A stretch of 64,000 nucleotides of DNA from Candidatus Avimonas caecicola (lineage in GTDB: Bacteria > Bacillota > Clostridia > Oscillospirales > Acutalibacteraceae). The first letter of the stretch is position 1; the number at the start of each line of letters is the position of its first letter. Both the position numbers and the translations under genes were made by a program. Where the stretch lies: the NCBI GenBank assembly GCA_904419875.1, contig CAJFTG010000001.1, positions 43,483 to 107,482 of the forward strand. Direction: 5' to 3'. Of the stretch, positions 9,596 through 18,852 are shown piece after piece. The notes beneath the pieces are model-generated. The model was given only the letters and a program-made list of their open reading frames with translations. It was not told where the DNA came from and searched no databases.

Positions 9596-10576
9596 TTAGC
9601 CTACAAGACCGGTTCGCTCGATGCTTTCGGTAAAGAAACGCTGGGTGAATATATAAATAATCAGCGGCGGCAGGATCGTCAGCAGACATCCCGCCTGCAG
9701 ATAGGTGCGTATTTCGTCCGGCGTGTTGGTGACCATATTGAACAGCTTGGCGTCCTGCAGCAGGGACTGCATCTGATTGAGCATCACGGATATGGGCTCG
9801 TTGCTGGTGAAATACATGGTCGCCTGATAGTAGTCGTTCCAGTGCCACACAAAGGAAAACAGCAGGACGGTGATGAAAGCCGAGCGCGCCAGCGGAAGCA
9901 TCACCCGCACAAAGGTCATAAACGGCCGGCAGCCGTCGATCATGGCGGCCTCCTCCAGGTCTTTGGGCATCCCCATAAAGAACTGCCGGAAAATATAGAT
10001 AAACAGCCCGGCGCGCAGCCCGCTGCCGAAAAAGGCCGGCAGAATGAAGGTCCAGGGGGTGTTGATCAGGCTGATGGAATCCGGAACGGCGGGGATGATT
10101 GCGTGCAGGAGGCTGAGGATGCCGAAGAAATCAAAGTTCCGGTAGTTGACGAAGGAGGAGATGATGGTGGTCTGCGGAGGGACGATAATCGTCAGCAGAA
10201 CCAGGGCAAAGGCGATCTTTTTCTCCTTGAAATTGAACCTGGCGAACCCATATCCCACCAGCGAGCAGGATACCAGTGACCCCAGCGTGCCGCCGATGGC
10301 GATAACGGCGGTGGTGGCGACGGCGCGGGGATATTCCAGAATATCAATCGCCGTTTTAATGCTTTCCAGCGACACTCCGCGCGGAATCCAGACCGCGCTG
10401 GGGTCGTTGACCGTTTCCGGCGAACGGATGGCGATGCTGACCATATAGAGCACCGGGAACAAAAAGATATAGCAGATGCCGATGAGCAGGAACACCCGGA
10501 ACACCTTCCAGATCACGGAGGTGGCGTTCCTTTTGACAAAGGCGGCGGACCGTCCTCTTATTTTCTGCAGCTCCAA
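9596..10576 (-). CDS. Carbohydrate ABC transporter permease (MalG type)
   Basis: 326 aa, six predicted membrane helices and an EAA loop, EEAAMIDGCRPFMTFVRVMLP, which contacts the ATPase. The N-terminus KVFRVFLLIGICYIFLFPVLYMV is the usual first helix of the MalG/AraQ group. The start is TTG at 10576 with GGGGGGAG a few bases upstream. It lies 12 bp after the partner permease and 35 bp before the solute-binding protein, so the order is permease-permease-binding protein. No ATP-binding subunit is encoded nearby; a shared MsmX/MsiK-type ATPase elsewhere in the genome is expected for this family. Confidence 0.92.
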   Translation of the reverse strand: MELQKIRGRSAAFVKRNATSVIWKVFRVFLLIGICYIFLFPVLYMVSIAIRSPETVNDPSAVWIPRGVSLESIKTAIDILEYPRAVATTAVIAIGGTLGSLVSCSLVGYGFARFNFKEKKIAFALVLLTIIVPPQTTIISSFVNYRNFDFFGILSLLHAIIPAVPDSISLINTPWTFILPAFFGSGLRAGLFIYIFRQFFMGMPKDLEEAAMIDGCRPFMTFVRVMLPLARSAFITVLLFSFVWHWNDYYQATMYFTSNEPISVMLNQMQSLLQDAKLFNMVTNTPDEIRTYLQAGCLLTILPPLIIYIFTQRFFTESIERTGLVG

Positions 10577-10588
10577 AACGCTCCCCCC

Positions 10589-11491
10589 TTACCCGGCGTG
10601 ATTCCGATTGGACCGTGCGCTGATCAGCAGGATGAGACCCAGAATCACGCCGATAATCAGGAAATAGACCCAGCTCATCGCCGCCGACCGGGAATACTGC
10701 TGCTCCCGGAACACGCTGGTGATCTGATCCATCACCGCGTTGGCCGAATCGGTAAACGTGTCGATCACCGTGTATACCACATTGACCAGGATCATCGGCG
10801 TAATCATGGGAATCGTAATCATCCAGAAATTTTCCCAGGCCGACGCCCCTTCGATGGCGGACGCCTCATACAGGGCCGGGGAAATGGACTGCAGCGCGGC
10901 GAGGAAAATGATCATCTGAATCCCGGTGCGCCACATCAGATCGTACAGATTGGACGAGATGTAAGAGAAATAGCTGACGACGGTTTCGTTCAGCCCCATC
11001 TGAACCAGCAGCTCCGTCAGGCCGTAGGAGGTGGACGATACCGTCGTGTCCATCCCCTGCGAGGAGGAAATCAGTCCGGAGGCAAAGGTGTCGGAATTGA
11101 TGATCTCCATGACCACGCCGGAAGCGATGATCACCGGCAGGAAGAAGACCGCCCTCACCACCGTGCGTCCGTGGAACTTCGAGTTCAGGATAATGGCGAA
11201 GAACAGCGAGGCGATGATCACCACCGGCACCGTATAGAGCAGGGACAGCAGCGATGAGGCCAGATTTTTCGTGAAATCGGGATCGGTGGTGAAGATATAC
11301 CGCAGGTTGGCAAGGCCCGTAAACTCAACGTCAAAGCCTCCGCGCCGGATGGATACGTTGCTGAAGGCAAAGGTCAGCGACTCGATCAGCGGCTTGAGGA
11401 AGAACAGGATAAACCCGATATAAAAGGGAAGGACAAACAGCCGGCCGGTCATTGCCCGGCGCCCGCTGATGGTCATATGCGGCTTTTTCAT
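10589..11491 (-). CDS. Carbohydrate ABC transporter permease (MalF/UgpA type)
   Basis: 300 aa with six membrane helices and an EAA loop EASAIEGASAWENFWMITIP near residue 215. The N-terminus RLFVLPFYIGFILFFLKPLIESL is typical of the MalF/LplB-like partners of family 1 binding proteins. The ATG at 11491 has AGGAGGG about 11 bases upstream and starts 7 bp after the DUF5696 gene, indicating translational proximity. The large loop around 125-160 (VMEIINSDTFASGLISSSQGMD) is longer than in most relatives but is seen in LplB-like permeases. Forms one transmembrane pair with the following gene. Confidence 0.92.
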   Translation of the reverse strand: MKKPHMTISGRRAMTGRLFVLPFYIGFILFFLKPLIESLTFAFSNVSIRRGGFDVEFTGLANLRYIFTTDPDFTKNLASSLLSLLYTVPVVIIASLFFAIILNSKFHGRTVVRAVFFLPVIIASGVVMEIINSDTFASGLISSSQGMDTTVSSTSYGLTELLVQMGLNETVVSYFSYISSNLYDLMWRTGIQMIIFLAALQSISPALYEASAIEGASAWENFWMITIPMITPMILVNVVYTVIDTFTDSANAVMDQITSVFREQQYSRSAAMSWVYFLIIGVILGLILLISARSNRNHAG

Positions 11492-11498
11492 TTCGGCT

Positions 11499-13766
11499 TT
11501 ACCCTCCTATCACGCGGTAGCCCCGCGCCGGCACTTCCACGCCGCCGGCCGTCACGGCCTGCTCCGTCCGGTTGACCAGGATCGCGGTGCCGTCCTCAAA
11601 GACGCTCCGGGACACGCCGTCGGTTTCCTCATAGGAAACGAGCGCCTGGTCATACAGCGCGGCATAGACCTCGCTGTAGGCGGCGAAATCCGCCTTCGCC
11701 TCTTCGGACCAGTTGTCGTAGCTGCTGCCGTACAGCCAGTTGAAGGAGGTTTCGATCAGCTCGGAATCGTCGATGGCCACGCCGCTGTAATAGGGACTGG
11801 CCCCCAGCGCGATGCAGTCCAGCAGGTCGTCGCCCTGCTCCGCGCCGTAGGACACATAGCCGTGCAGCACCATCTGTACAAAGGGGACGCTGCAGCTGAA
11901 CAGGACGTTTCCGTCGTTGGTGGTCGGCAGGGAATAAATTTTATCCACATACCTGTAGACATAGGCGTTTCCGCTGTTGACCGCGATCTCCCGGTCTCCG
12001 AGCGCTTCGAACATCGCCTGATAGTTGGCGACGGTTTCGGCGCGGCTGATGCTGTTTTTGCTGAAGTCGGAATACAGCATCTCGCCCGCCCCGTACAGGG
12101 AAACGCCGTTGCCGTAGGAATCGCTTTTCACAAATTTCCGAACGGCCTCCAGCGCCTTGCCCGAATTGAGGAGATACCACGGGTCTTCGGTGTTCACCGG
12201 CACATAAACCGACCGCATGTACTTGTACTGCGGGGTGCGGGTGTTAAAAATGCTCTTGACCACATCCGACAGCGCGGAGAAGCCGTTGCCCGACTTGCGC
12301 ACCGTGATGGGGTCCAGGTCAAAATAGGCGCTGTTGGAACCGGAGGAAAGGAAGCTGTCCAGCTGCCGGTAGCCCGACTTGCCGCCGAGCACGCCCACCG
12401 GGGAAAACTTGGAAGCCGCCTTGCGGTTCTCCACGCCGCTGTTGTTCCAGCCGATATACTGCAGCGACACCGCCGCGCCGCCGTCGTTGAGGTCCCGCAG
12501 GATAGCTTCGGCATCCGCAAAGCTTGTCAGCGCAAAGGTGTCTGTGTAGGGGATCCCGAGGAAAGAGGCCTTGCGGGTCGCCGCGCCGTACAGGGTAACG
12601 AACAGCTCCGGCGCCGCCGCCTTTTTCTCCAGGCCGTTTTCAATGAGATAATTCCGGTAAATCGCCGCCATGCGGCTGTAATCGGCGCCGTCGCTCATCA
12701 CGGTGAAATCCACCTGGAAGTCGTCGAAGGATTCCCGCTGTTCAATCCCGTTGATCACCCGCTGGTTCGTATAATCCGACTCAAACAGGGTGGTGTCATC
12801 CACAATGGCGGTGACGTACTCCGCATAAACCCGGCTGAAGGAGGTATCCGGGGAATTGGAATCCGCGCAGATGTTGGCGAAGGCATCCCCCTGTGTGATA
12901 ATGGCGGTAATGCCGCCGTCCCCGTATTTCAGCCCGTAAACAGGGATGAGAATATCCCGGCCGAGCCCTTCAAATTCCTCCACCTCAATGGCCGCGTCGC
13001 TGCCGTATACCATCTCCGAATAGGAAGCCAGGTTCCCCCGGCCGGCGTTCAGCTCGATCAGCGCGCCCGAACCGGAGGGGACGAAAAGATAGCCCTCGGC
13101 CCGGTCGTCGCCGGCCATAAAGCCGGGCAGAAGCTGGATCGAGGTGATCCAGTACTTGTCGCCCATCTGGATTTCGCCGCCGATGACGCGCACGCTCAGC
13201 CCGTCGTCCTTGAGCAGGACCTCGACCGGAACGGTGGCTCCCATGTCCTCAAAATAGTAATCCGCGCGGTAGCCGCCCGACACCTGCCGGACGGTGACGT
13301 TGTTGTTCACCACGCAGTAGGCGTAGCTGTTCTGGTTTGTCGGCATCGGGGTGCTGGCAACGGTGCTGAGCTGTACGAAATCAACGGCCAGCATGGAAAC
13401 CAGATCTGTCTTGATCTTGCCCACATTCAGGTCATAGGCCGGGCTGTCCTGGTCCAGAACATCCCACTGTCCGCTGTACCAAAGGCGATCCGCCGCGATA
13501 TCCAGCAGGGCAAAATCACCCCTTTGCAGGTCGGCATACAGCCGGAACCTGTCGTTTTCCGCCACGGCGGCATAGCCTTCCACATCCCCCGCGGGGGCCC
13601 CGGATGTTGCCGCCGTCGGAGACGCCGTCACGCTCTGCCCGGAGCCGCGGCCGGCCGCGGGCGTTTGCACGGCGCCGGCCGCGCCGTCGTCCACCGCGCC
13701 GACGGATACCGCCGTCATCGCCAGGGCGCACAGACAGGCCGCCAGCACTGTAGTCCATTTACGCAA
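11499..13766 (-). CDS. DUF5696-domain exported protein
   Basis: 755 aa. A TTG at 13766 is chosen as start: it lies 9 bases after a strong AAGGAGG, whereas the upstream TTG (13775) touches that site. This gives a clean signal peptide (RKWTTVLAACLCALAMTAVSVGAVD). The body matches the DUF5696 family from Firmicute ABC-transporter loci, with phrases such as YAAVAENDRFRLYAD, FVPSGSGALIELN and NYLIENGLEKK. Members are large secreted proteins of unknown biochemistry, with a beta-rich N-terminal half and an apparent TIM-barrel-like C-terminal half; a glycosidase role has been suspected from context but no catalytic residues are claimed here. No C-terminal anchor seen. It sits between the Yip1 protein and the permease pair. 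Confidence 0.75.
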   Translation of the reverse strand: MRKWTTVLAACLCALAMTAVSVGAVDDGAAGAVQTPAAGRGSGQSVTASPTAATSGAPAGDVEGYAAVAENDRFRLYADLQRGDFALLDIAADRLWYSGQWDVLDQDSPAYDLNVGKIKTDLVSMLAVDFVQLSTVASTPMPTNQNSYAYCVVNNNVTVRQVSGGYRADYYFEDMGATVPVEVLLKDDGLSVRVIGGEIQMGDKYWITSIQLLPGFMAGDDRAEGYLFVPSGSGALIELNAGRGNLASYSEMVYGSDAAIEVEEFEGLGRDILIPVYGLKYGDGGITAIITQGDAFANICADSNSPDTSFSRVYAEYVTAIVDDTTLFESDYTNQRVINGIEQRESFDDFQVDFTVMSDGADYSRMAAIYRNYLIENGLEKKAAAPELFVTLYGAATRKASFLGIPYTDTFALTSFADAEAILRDLNDGGAAVSLQYIGWNNSGVENRKAASKFSPVGVLGGKSGYRQLDSFLSSGSNSAYFDLDPITVRKSGNGFSALSDVVKSIFNTRTPQYKYMRSVYVPVNTEDPWYLLNSGKALEAVRKFVKSDSYGNGVSLYGAGEMLYSDFSKNSISRAETVANYQAMFEALGDREIAVNSGNAYVYRYVDKIYSLPTTNDGNVLFSCSVPFVQMVLHGYVSYGAEQGDDLLDCIALGASPYYSGVAIDDSELIETSFNWLYGSSYDNWSEEAKADFAAYSEVYAALYDQALVSYEETDGVSRSVFEDGTAILVNRTEQAVTAGGVEVPARGYRVIGG

Positions 13767-13794
13767 GAGAGCCAACCTCCTTTCTCTGCATTCT

Positions 13795-15870
13795 CTACAT
13801 CATAATGACAATTTCAGACCAGACGGACCGGATGAAGCTGACCACCTGCTGCATCAGTCCCACAAACAGAACGGCCAGGAAAATCATGATGGCGATTCCC
13901 ACCAGCGTAAGCAGGATGGAAAGGACCGCTTTGGAAAAGCTGAACTGGTGGATGCTCATAAACCCGGTGAAGATCAGGACGCCGGACCACACGATTCCGA
14001 GTACCCGGATAAAGTAAAGGAATGCGTCTTCCTCCTGCGTCATCCCGTTGGACAGCACCACGCAGACAAGCAGCGACAGGATAAAGGGAAGCAGCCCGTA
14101 TACCGTTGTCCCGAAAATATCGATCAGCCGGCCTTTGCCTTCGATCAGGGTGCATACCGCCCAGTTGGCGATCACCCATACAAAAGCAATGCCGTACGCC
14201 TGCAGCAGGGTAATAAACACATTGTAATCCGACGCCCGGTTCTGGTTAAAGGAAAAGCCGGTCAGGAACCAGGAGGCGGTCAGCGCCAGGAAAAGGGCCG
14301 TCAGCAGCCCAAACGCCAGCGGAAGGGACCATGCCTTGCGCAGCTTGAGGTTTTCAAAGCCGTCGATCGGGTGGAACAAGGTAAACAGAGGGGCGGCGTA
14401 TTTCCGTTCCAGGGCGGACGTTTCATAGGCGTTCGCCCGGGAGAATTTCCGCTTGAGCACCCGGCACAGCACGACGATGCCGACAATCGCGGCCGCCGCC
14501 CCCAAAAGCAGCCAGACGAAATTCGCCTTCACGAAATCCGAACGCACCTCGCTGAAGGCGTCGGAATAGCCCTTGTTGCTGTAGGCCAGGCGGAAATAGG
14601 GCAGCGCCTCCGCGTGCTCGCCGGCCTCGTCCAGCGCCAGGCCGATCCCGTAATAGGCGATGGTGCTGTTGGAATTCATGGTCAGCACTTCCTCCCAGTA
14701 CTGCTTCGCCTCCCGGTATTCGCCTGCGTCGTGCAGATTCTGGGCCGTGCGCACGGTCTGGATATATTCCGTCGGGGTGAAGGTCGTCACGCTGCCGCGG
14801 ACATTATCCAGCACGTATACCTTCCCGCCGTAGGTCTCGATCGCCTGCGTGCTGGTGAAGGTCCCCACCGCGTCGCCCAGGCCGCCGAAGACGGAGATCA
14901 GGGACCCTTCCTTTGTGTAAACGAACACGCGGCCGCGGGTGCTGTCCAGCAGGTAGAGGTAATCCTCGTCGTCCACGTCAATGTCCACAAAGGTGGTGGA
15001 AACCGAATCGCGGACCTTGCGGTCCCACTCCAGGTCGCCGTAGTCTTCGCCCTGCTCGATGTTGGAGCCCTTGAAGTTCAGCAGCCGCACGCCCGAAACA
15101 TTCTCGGTCGACTGCGTAACCGTATAGACGAAGCCCTTGGCCGCCAGGTCGAAGTTGGTAAAGGAAGGAGGCGAAGAGGTCACCGAATTGCGGATCTGCT
15201 CCTCCGTCATGAACTGCCGCCAGATATAGTTGAGGATGACCTCTGCCGTCTGCTCCACCTCGTTGCTGGCGAAGAAGCCGCCGAACGAGCCGTCCGGCAT
15301 ATAGGTGACCGCGCCGTCGTTCACGCCGTCCACCAGCGCGTAGGTGATCCCGTTGTAATCCCGTATGACCTTCTTCACGTTGTAAGCGAGGGATTCGTCC
15401 AGCATAGTGGTATCCGGTTTGCCGAGCAGCTGCACGACCTCTCCCCCGTTGGTGCATTCAATGATGCGGTGATTCTGGGTGTCCGCAATCAGAATGGCCC
15501 CGTCGTGACAGACATACAGCCCCAGCGCGCCGGCAAACGACAGCGCCTCGCCGTTGTATTCAAGCGTGTCGATGACACGCAGGGGACGCAGATCGGGATC
15601 GGTGACCACAATCCGCGAATTGCCGGAATCGAGGATGTAGAGCTCGCCGCCGTAAAAGCACATATCCGTGGGGTTGCTGAAAGCCCCCGCCCCGATTTCC
15701 GCGCCGAGATAATGCGCCTCCGGTTCATATACGACCGGCGCCGGCACAGATTCTTCCTCCTGATTGTACTCGTAGCCGAGATAAGGCACAAAGTTCTTGG
15801 CGGACACACTCAAAGCGGTAAGGGGCAATGTCAGCAGCAGACACAGCAGCGTACAGAGGAATTTTTTCAT
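13795..15870 (-). CDS. NHL-propeller / TPR / Yip1-domain membrane protein
   Basis: 691 aa. Signal peptide 1-24. About 40-370 are NHL-type beta-propeller repeats (FYGGELYILDSGNSRIVV, HDGAILIADTQNHRIIE, YLYLLDSTRGRVFVY). About 380-450 is a TPR-like pair (EYREAKQYWEEVLTMN; EAGEHAEALPYFRLA). One helix (about 460-480) precedes a Yip1-type domain with five helices to the C-terminus. The expected topology is an extracellular propeller held on a multispan membrane base. It recurs in Firmicute sugar-transport clusters next to DUF5696 genes; whether it assists binding, sensing or assembly is unknown. Start ATG 15870 with AAGGAG 12 bases upstream. Confidence 0.75.
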   Translation of the reverse strand: MKKFLCTLLCLLLTLPLTALSVSAKNFVPYLGYEYNQEEESVPAPVVYEPEAHYLGAEIGAGAFSNPTDMCFYGGELYILDSGNSRIVVTDPDLRPLRVIDTLEYNGEALSFAGALGLYVCHDGAILIADTQNHRIIECTNGGEVVQLLGKPDTTMLDESLAYNVKKVIRDYNGITYALVDGVNDGAVTYMPDGSFGGFFASNEVEQTAEVILNYIWRQFMTEEQIRNSVTSSPPSFTNFDLAAKGFVYTVTQSTENVSGVRLLNFKGSNIEQGEDYGDLEWDRKVRDSVSTTFVDIDVDDEDYLYLLDSTRGRVFVYTKEGSLISVFGGLGDAVGTFTSTQAIETYGGKVYVLDNVRGSVTTFTPTEYIQTVRTAQNLHDAGEYREAKQYWEEVLTMNSNSTIAYYGIGLALDEAGEHAEALPYFRLAYSNKGYSDAFSEVRSDFVKANFVWLLLGAAAAIVGIVVLCRVLKRKFSRANAYETSALERKYAAPLFTLFHPIDGFENLKLRKAWSLPLAFGLLTALFLALTASWFLTGFSFNQNRASDYNVFITLLQAYGIAFVWVIANWAVCTLIEGKGRLIDIFGTTVYGLLPFILSLLVCVVLSNGMTQEEDAFLYFIRVLGIVWSGVLIFTGFMSIHQFSFSKAVLSILLTLVGIAIMIFLAVLFVGLMQQVVSFIRSVWSEIVIMM

Positions 15871-15904
15871 ACGTGATCATCGCTCCTTACGTTTCCGATC
15901 GGAC

Positions 15905-17923
15905 TCATGCCTTTTTCTTCTTCGCCGTCTTGACCAGCAGGATAACCGCCGTTGTCACAGTAGCGACCAGCACCGCGCCGAAAACGGCGATCAGCACAAT
16001 CTGCACGGTATAGGATACCGGGCCTTCCGCCGCCGGATCGCTGCCGGCCGGATCGGTGTTTTCCGCCGGCGTCCCGCCGACCACGACCTTCATCCCTTCG
16101 GTCGAGCCGGTATACGGCGTGCCGTAGGCCATGACCTCCGCGAGATAATGGTTGCCGTTATTAATCAGGCTGCCCCGGGTAATCCGGATTTTGATGTAGC
16201 AGGCCAGAACCTGCTCGAAATCGTACTCGGTCAGCCCCATCGTGTTGCCGGTCACATCCACCACACGGGTAAACACCTCGCCGTCGGTGCTCACCGAAAC
16301 AGTATAGTCCGAGGCGTTGTACACCGACATCATGGAAGCCTCGGCGGCATGCGCCAGGGTGATGCCGTTGAGGGCGTAAATATCGTCCAGGGTAATCAGG
16401 ATTTCGCTGGGTTCCTCGCTCTGGTTGAACCAGTAGGTGCCGTTGCGGCCGTCGAGGACATTTTCAATCGGGTAATTTTCATCCGCGCCGCTGGCAGTCA
16501 CCGTCGCGTGCTCGGTCAGCAGGTTCTCCGCGACGCCGCGGCTGACCTCCATCGACTGCGGCTCGAAGCCGCACACCGCCTGGGTAACGTTGGTCGCCCT
16601 GGGCACAAAGGTATAGGAATCGCCGCCGAAATTGTCCTCGGAATACAGGGTGACCGTATACTGGTAATAGTCGTCCTTGCGGGACACCGACGCGAGGCCG
16701 GCGAGGTCAAAGCCTTTGGCTTCCAGAGAGGCTTTGGTGTAACGGCCCGCCTCCAGAGTGAGGCTGTCGCCCTGATAGTCCACCTCGCTGTACAGGGTGA
16801 CCGCCTTGGTTGCGTTGCTCTGCTCAAAGTAATCCATCATATACTCGCCGTAGGCGGACAGCCGGTCGGAGGGCTCCTGATTCAGGTAGGGCCAGGCGCC
16901 CCAGGCCCAGGGGGTAATGTTCAGCTCATACTGGTCGACAAAGGACGCGAGGGTGTCGAGATAGGATTTGTCGTTGTCGGTGAGGTCGCGGATGAAACCG
17001 TCCTCTTTCTCGGTCGGCCCGCATTCCCCCACCAGGACCGGATATTCCATAATGGTATCCAGCAGGCATTCCTCCCAATTGTCCCGGTCGGGATAGGGGT
17101 GGGTGGAGAACATGATGCCGTTGCCGTCCGGGTCGTCCATGAAGTACTTTTCGACGTATTCCTCCACAAAGGCTTCCTGGTTATCGGGCGCTTCGCCTTC
17201 GGCGATGCTCTGGGCAAGCTCCCGGAAATTCTCCTCGGTGCAGTAGGTCAGGTCAAAGCTCCAGTTGATGCCCGGCAGGATGCAGACGTTTTTCGCGCCG
17301 GTGCCGCGCACCGCGTCGAGCAGGGCGGGGACGCCGCAGGAATCAATAGTGATGTTGTCGACCTGTCCCCAGTCGTTTTCGCCCTGATAGGTGAGGGCGC
17401 CGCCCTCGAAATACTGCCGCCAGGTGCACATGGCCGGCTCGTTGAACAGCTCAAACAGGACGTTCGGGTGATCCTTGTAGGCTTCCGCCGCGCTCTCCCA
17501 AAACGCCAGGTCGTCGTCGTCCGGGAGATAGAAGGAGTGGTTGTCGAGGATGACATATTTCCCTTCGGCGCTGACCCGTTCAATGACCTGGTCAACAATC
17601 GCCTTATAGCTGTCGTGCGTGCTGCCCAGCCAGTACCGCGGGACAACCGCCAGGCGGATGCAGTTGCTCTGCCAGTCGTTCAGGGCGATCTCCAGCGCAT
17701 CGAGCACCTGATCGGCGTTGGAGGCATCCCAGCTCAGGTAGGGGATGTTCATTCCCACCAGACGGATGGCTTCGCCGTTCGCTTTCACCAGCAGATTCCC
17801 CTCGGTGTGCAGCGTGGCGTCCTCGGCAGCGTCCGCCGGCTCCGCGGATGCGCCGACGGCCATCAGCGAAGCCGAAAAAACGGCGGCAAGAAAAACGCTC
17901 AGGGCCGATTTCAGACCTTTCAT
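15905..17923 (-). CDS. Secreted GH5 endoglycosidase with crystallin-like and discoidin-like domains
   Basis: 672 aa. Signal peptide about 1-27 (MKGLKSALSVFLAAVFSASLMAVGASA). GH5 catalytic domain about 40-365: acid/base Glu162 in VLFELFNEP, nucleophile Glu300 in YPVLVGECGP, plus the ILDNHS and STHPYP segments. A beta/gamma-crystallin-like segment (about 370-455) has two repeats starting VTLYSE, with DYQGDSLTL and NFGGDSYTF. A discoidin-like module (about 460-595) follows. The C-terminus is a Pro/Ala linker and one membrane helix ending KTAKKKKA, so the enzyme is probably cell-surface bound. Likely beta-mannanase or glucanase; the subfamily cannot be fixed by eye. ATG 17923 has GGGAGG 9 bases upstream. 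Cleaves polymer outside the cell for the adjacent importers. Confidence 0.87.
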   Translation of the reverse strand: MKGLKSALSVFLAAVFSASLMAVGASAEPADAAEDATLHTEGNLLVKANGEAIRLVGMNIPYLSWDASNADQVLDALEIALNDWQSNCIRLAVVPRYWLGSTHDSYKAIVDQVIERVSAEGKYVILDNHSFYLPDDDDLAFWESAAEAYKDHPNVLFELFNEPAMCTWRQYFEGGALTYQGENDWGQVDNITIDSCGVPALLDAVRGTGAKNVCILPGINWSFDLTYCTEENFRELAQSIAEGEAPDNQEAFVEEYVEKYFMDDPDGNGIMFSTHPYPDRDNWEECLLDTIMEYPVLVGECGPTEKEDGFIRDLTDNDKSYLDTLASFVDQYELNITPWAWGAWPYLNQEPSDRLSAYGEYMMDYFEQSNATKAVTLYSEVDYQGDSLTLEAGRYTKASLEAKGFDLAGLASVSRKDDYYQYTVTLYSEDNFGGDSYTFVPRATNVTQAVCGFEPQSMEVSRGVAENLLTEHATVTASGADENYPIENVLDGRNGTYWFNQSEEPSEILITLDDIYALNGITLAHAAEASMMSVYNASDYTVSVSTDGEVFTRVVDVTGNTMGLTEYDFEQVLACYIKIRITRGSLINNGNHYLAEVMAYGTPYTGSTEGMKVVVGGTPAENTDPAGSDPAAEGPVSYTVQIVLIAVFGAVLVATVTTAVILLVKTAKKKKA

Positions 17924-17944
17924 CAAAGTATTCCTCCCTGCATT

Positions 17945-18832
17945 TTATTTCAGACCGGAATGGGCCATCGTTTCACTGATCGAACTCTGGGAAAGGATAA
18001 AGATAATTACCGGCGGAATCAGCAGGATCACCGCCACGGCGGCGGTCGCGCCCGTGCGGGCCAGGCCGCCGGAGGAGATATTGCTCAGCACGGCGGGCAG
18101 CGTCTTCAGGCTCTCGTCGTAAACATAGGAGACGCCGGTGGCGTTCCAGAAGGATTGGAAGGTGAAAATCACCAGGGTCAGCCACGCCGGCTTGACCGCC
18201 GGCATGACAATGGAGCGGAACATGCGGTACTCGCTCGCGCCGTCGATGCGGGCGGCCTCCAGCACCGCGTCGGGAATGGCGGACTCCATGAACTGCATCA
18301 TCAGGAAAACGCCCAGGGTTGTGGCGAGAGGCGGCAGCAGCAGCGCCCAGTAGGTGTTGATCATGCCCAGCTCGGAGATGATAATATACTGGGGGATGCT
18401 GGTGACCTCCGAGCGGAAAAGCAGGGCCCAGACAATCAGCGCCGATATAAACGCCTTGCCGGGGAAACGATGCTTGGACAGCGGGAACGCCGCCATGGAA
18501 GCGATGAAAATATAAACGACCGTGCCGGCAGCCGCAATAAACAAGCTGTTGAAAAGATAGCGGGACAGCGGCACCCAGAGATTCTGGCAAAGCTGGTATA
18601 CCTGAATGTAATTGTCGAAGGTTGGGTTCCTGACAAAGAAGCGGGGCGGATAAGCGAAGATCTCGTCCATCGGCTTCACGGACTGGATGAGCGAATAGAC
18701 AATCGGCAGGGCCATAAACGCGCCGATCAGAATCAGGAACAAGGCGATGGCCAGGGTTCCGCCCAGCGACCGGGAGAGCTTGACGCCGCTTTTTCCCCGT
18801 TTCATTTTGTGCAGGCTCAGCACTTTCTGCAT
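17945..18832 (-). CDS. Carbohydrate ABC transporter permease (MalG type)
   Basis: 295 aa from ATG 18832, preceded by GGAGGAGG; an upstream in-frame start would overlap the previous gene and lacks a site. Six membrane helices, and an EAA loop near 195-215 (EAARIDGASEYRMFRSIVMP). The N-terminus KLSRSLGGTLAIALFLILIGAF is the first helix, and SVKPMDEIFAYPPRFFV is the usual periplasmic-type loop of the MalG group. Starts 20 bp after the partner permease. Second importer of the window, again without its own ATPase. Confidence 0.92.
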   Translation of the reverse strand: MQKVLSLHKMKRGKSGVKLSRSLGGTLAIALFLILIGAFMALPIVYSLIQSVKPMDEIFAYPPRFFVRNPTFDNYIQVYQLCQNLWVPLSRYLFNSLFIAAAGTVVYIFIASMAAFPLSKHRFPGKAFISALIVWALLFRSEVTSIPQYIIISELGMINTYWALLLPPLATTLGVFLMMQFMESAIPDAVLEAARIDGASEYRMFRSIVMPAVKPAWLTLVIFTFQSFWNATGVSYVYDESLKTLPAVLSNISSGGLARTGATAAVAVILLIPPVIIFILSQSSISETMAHSGLK

Positions 18833-18852
18833 AACTCGTCGCCTCCTCCCCG

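Noticed and set aside
9561..9848. A 543-aa form of the lipoprotein solute-binding protein
   Set aside because: The extra 96 codons overlap the upstream permease gene and precede a proper lipoprotein signal sequence with its own ribosome site at 9560.
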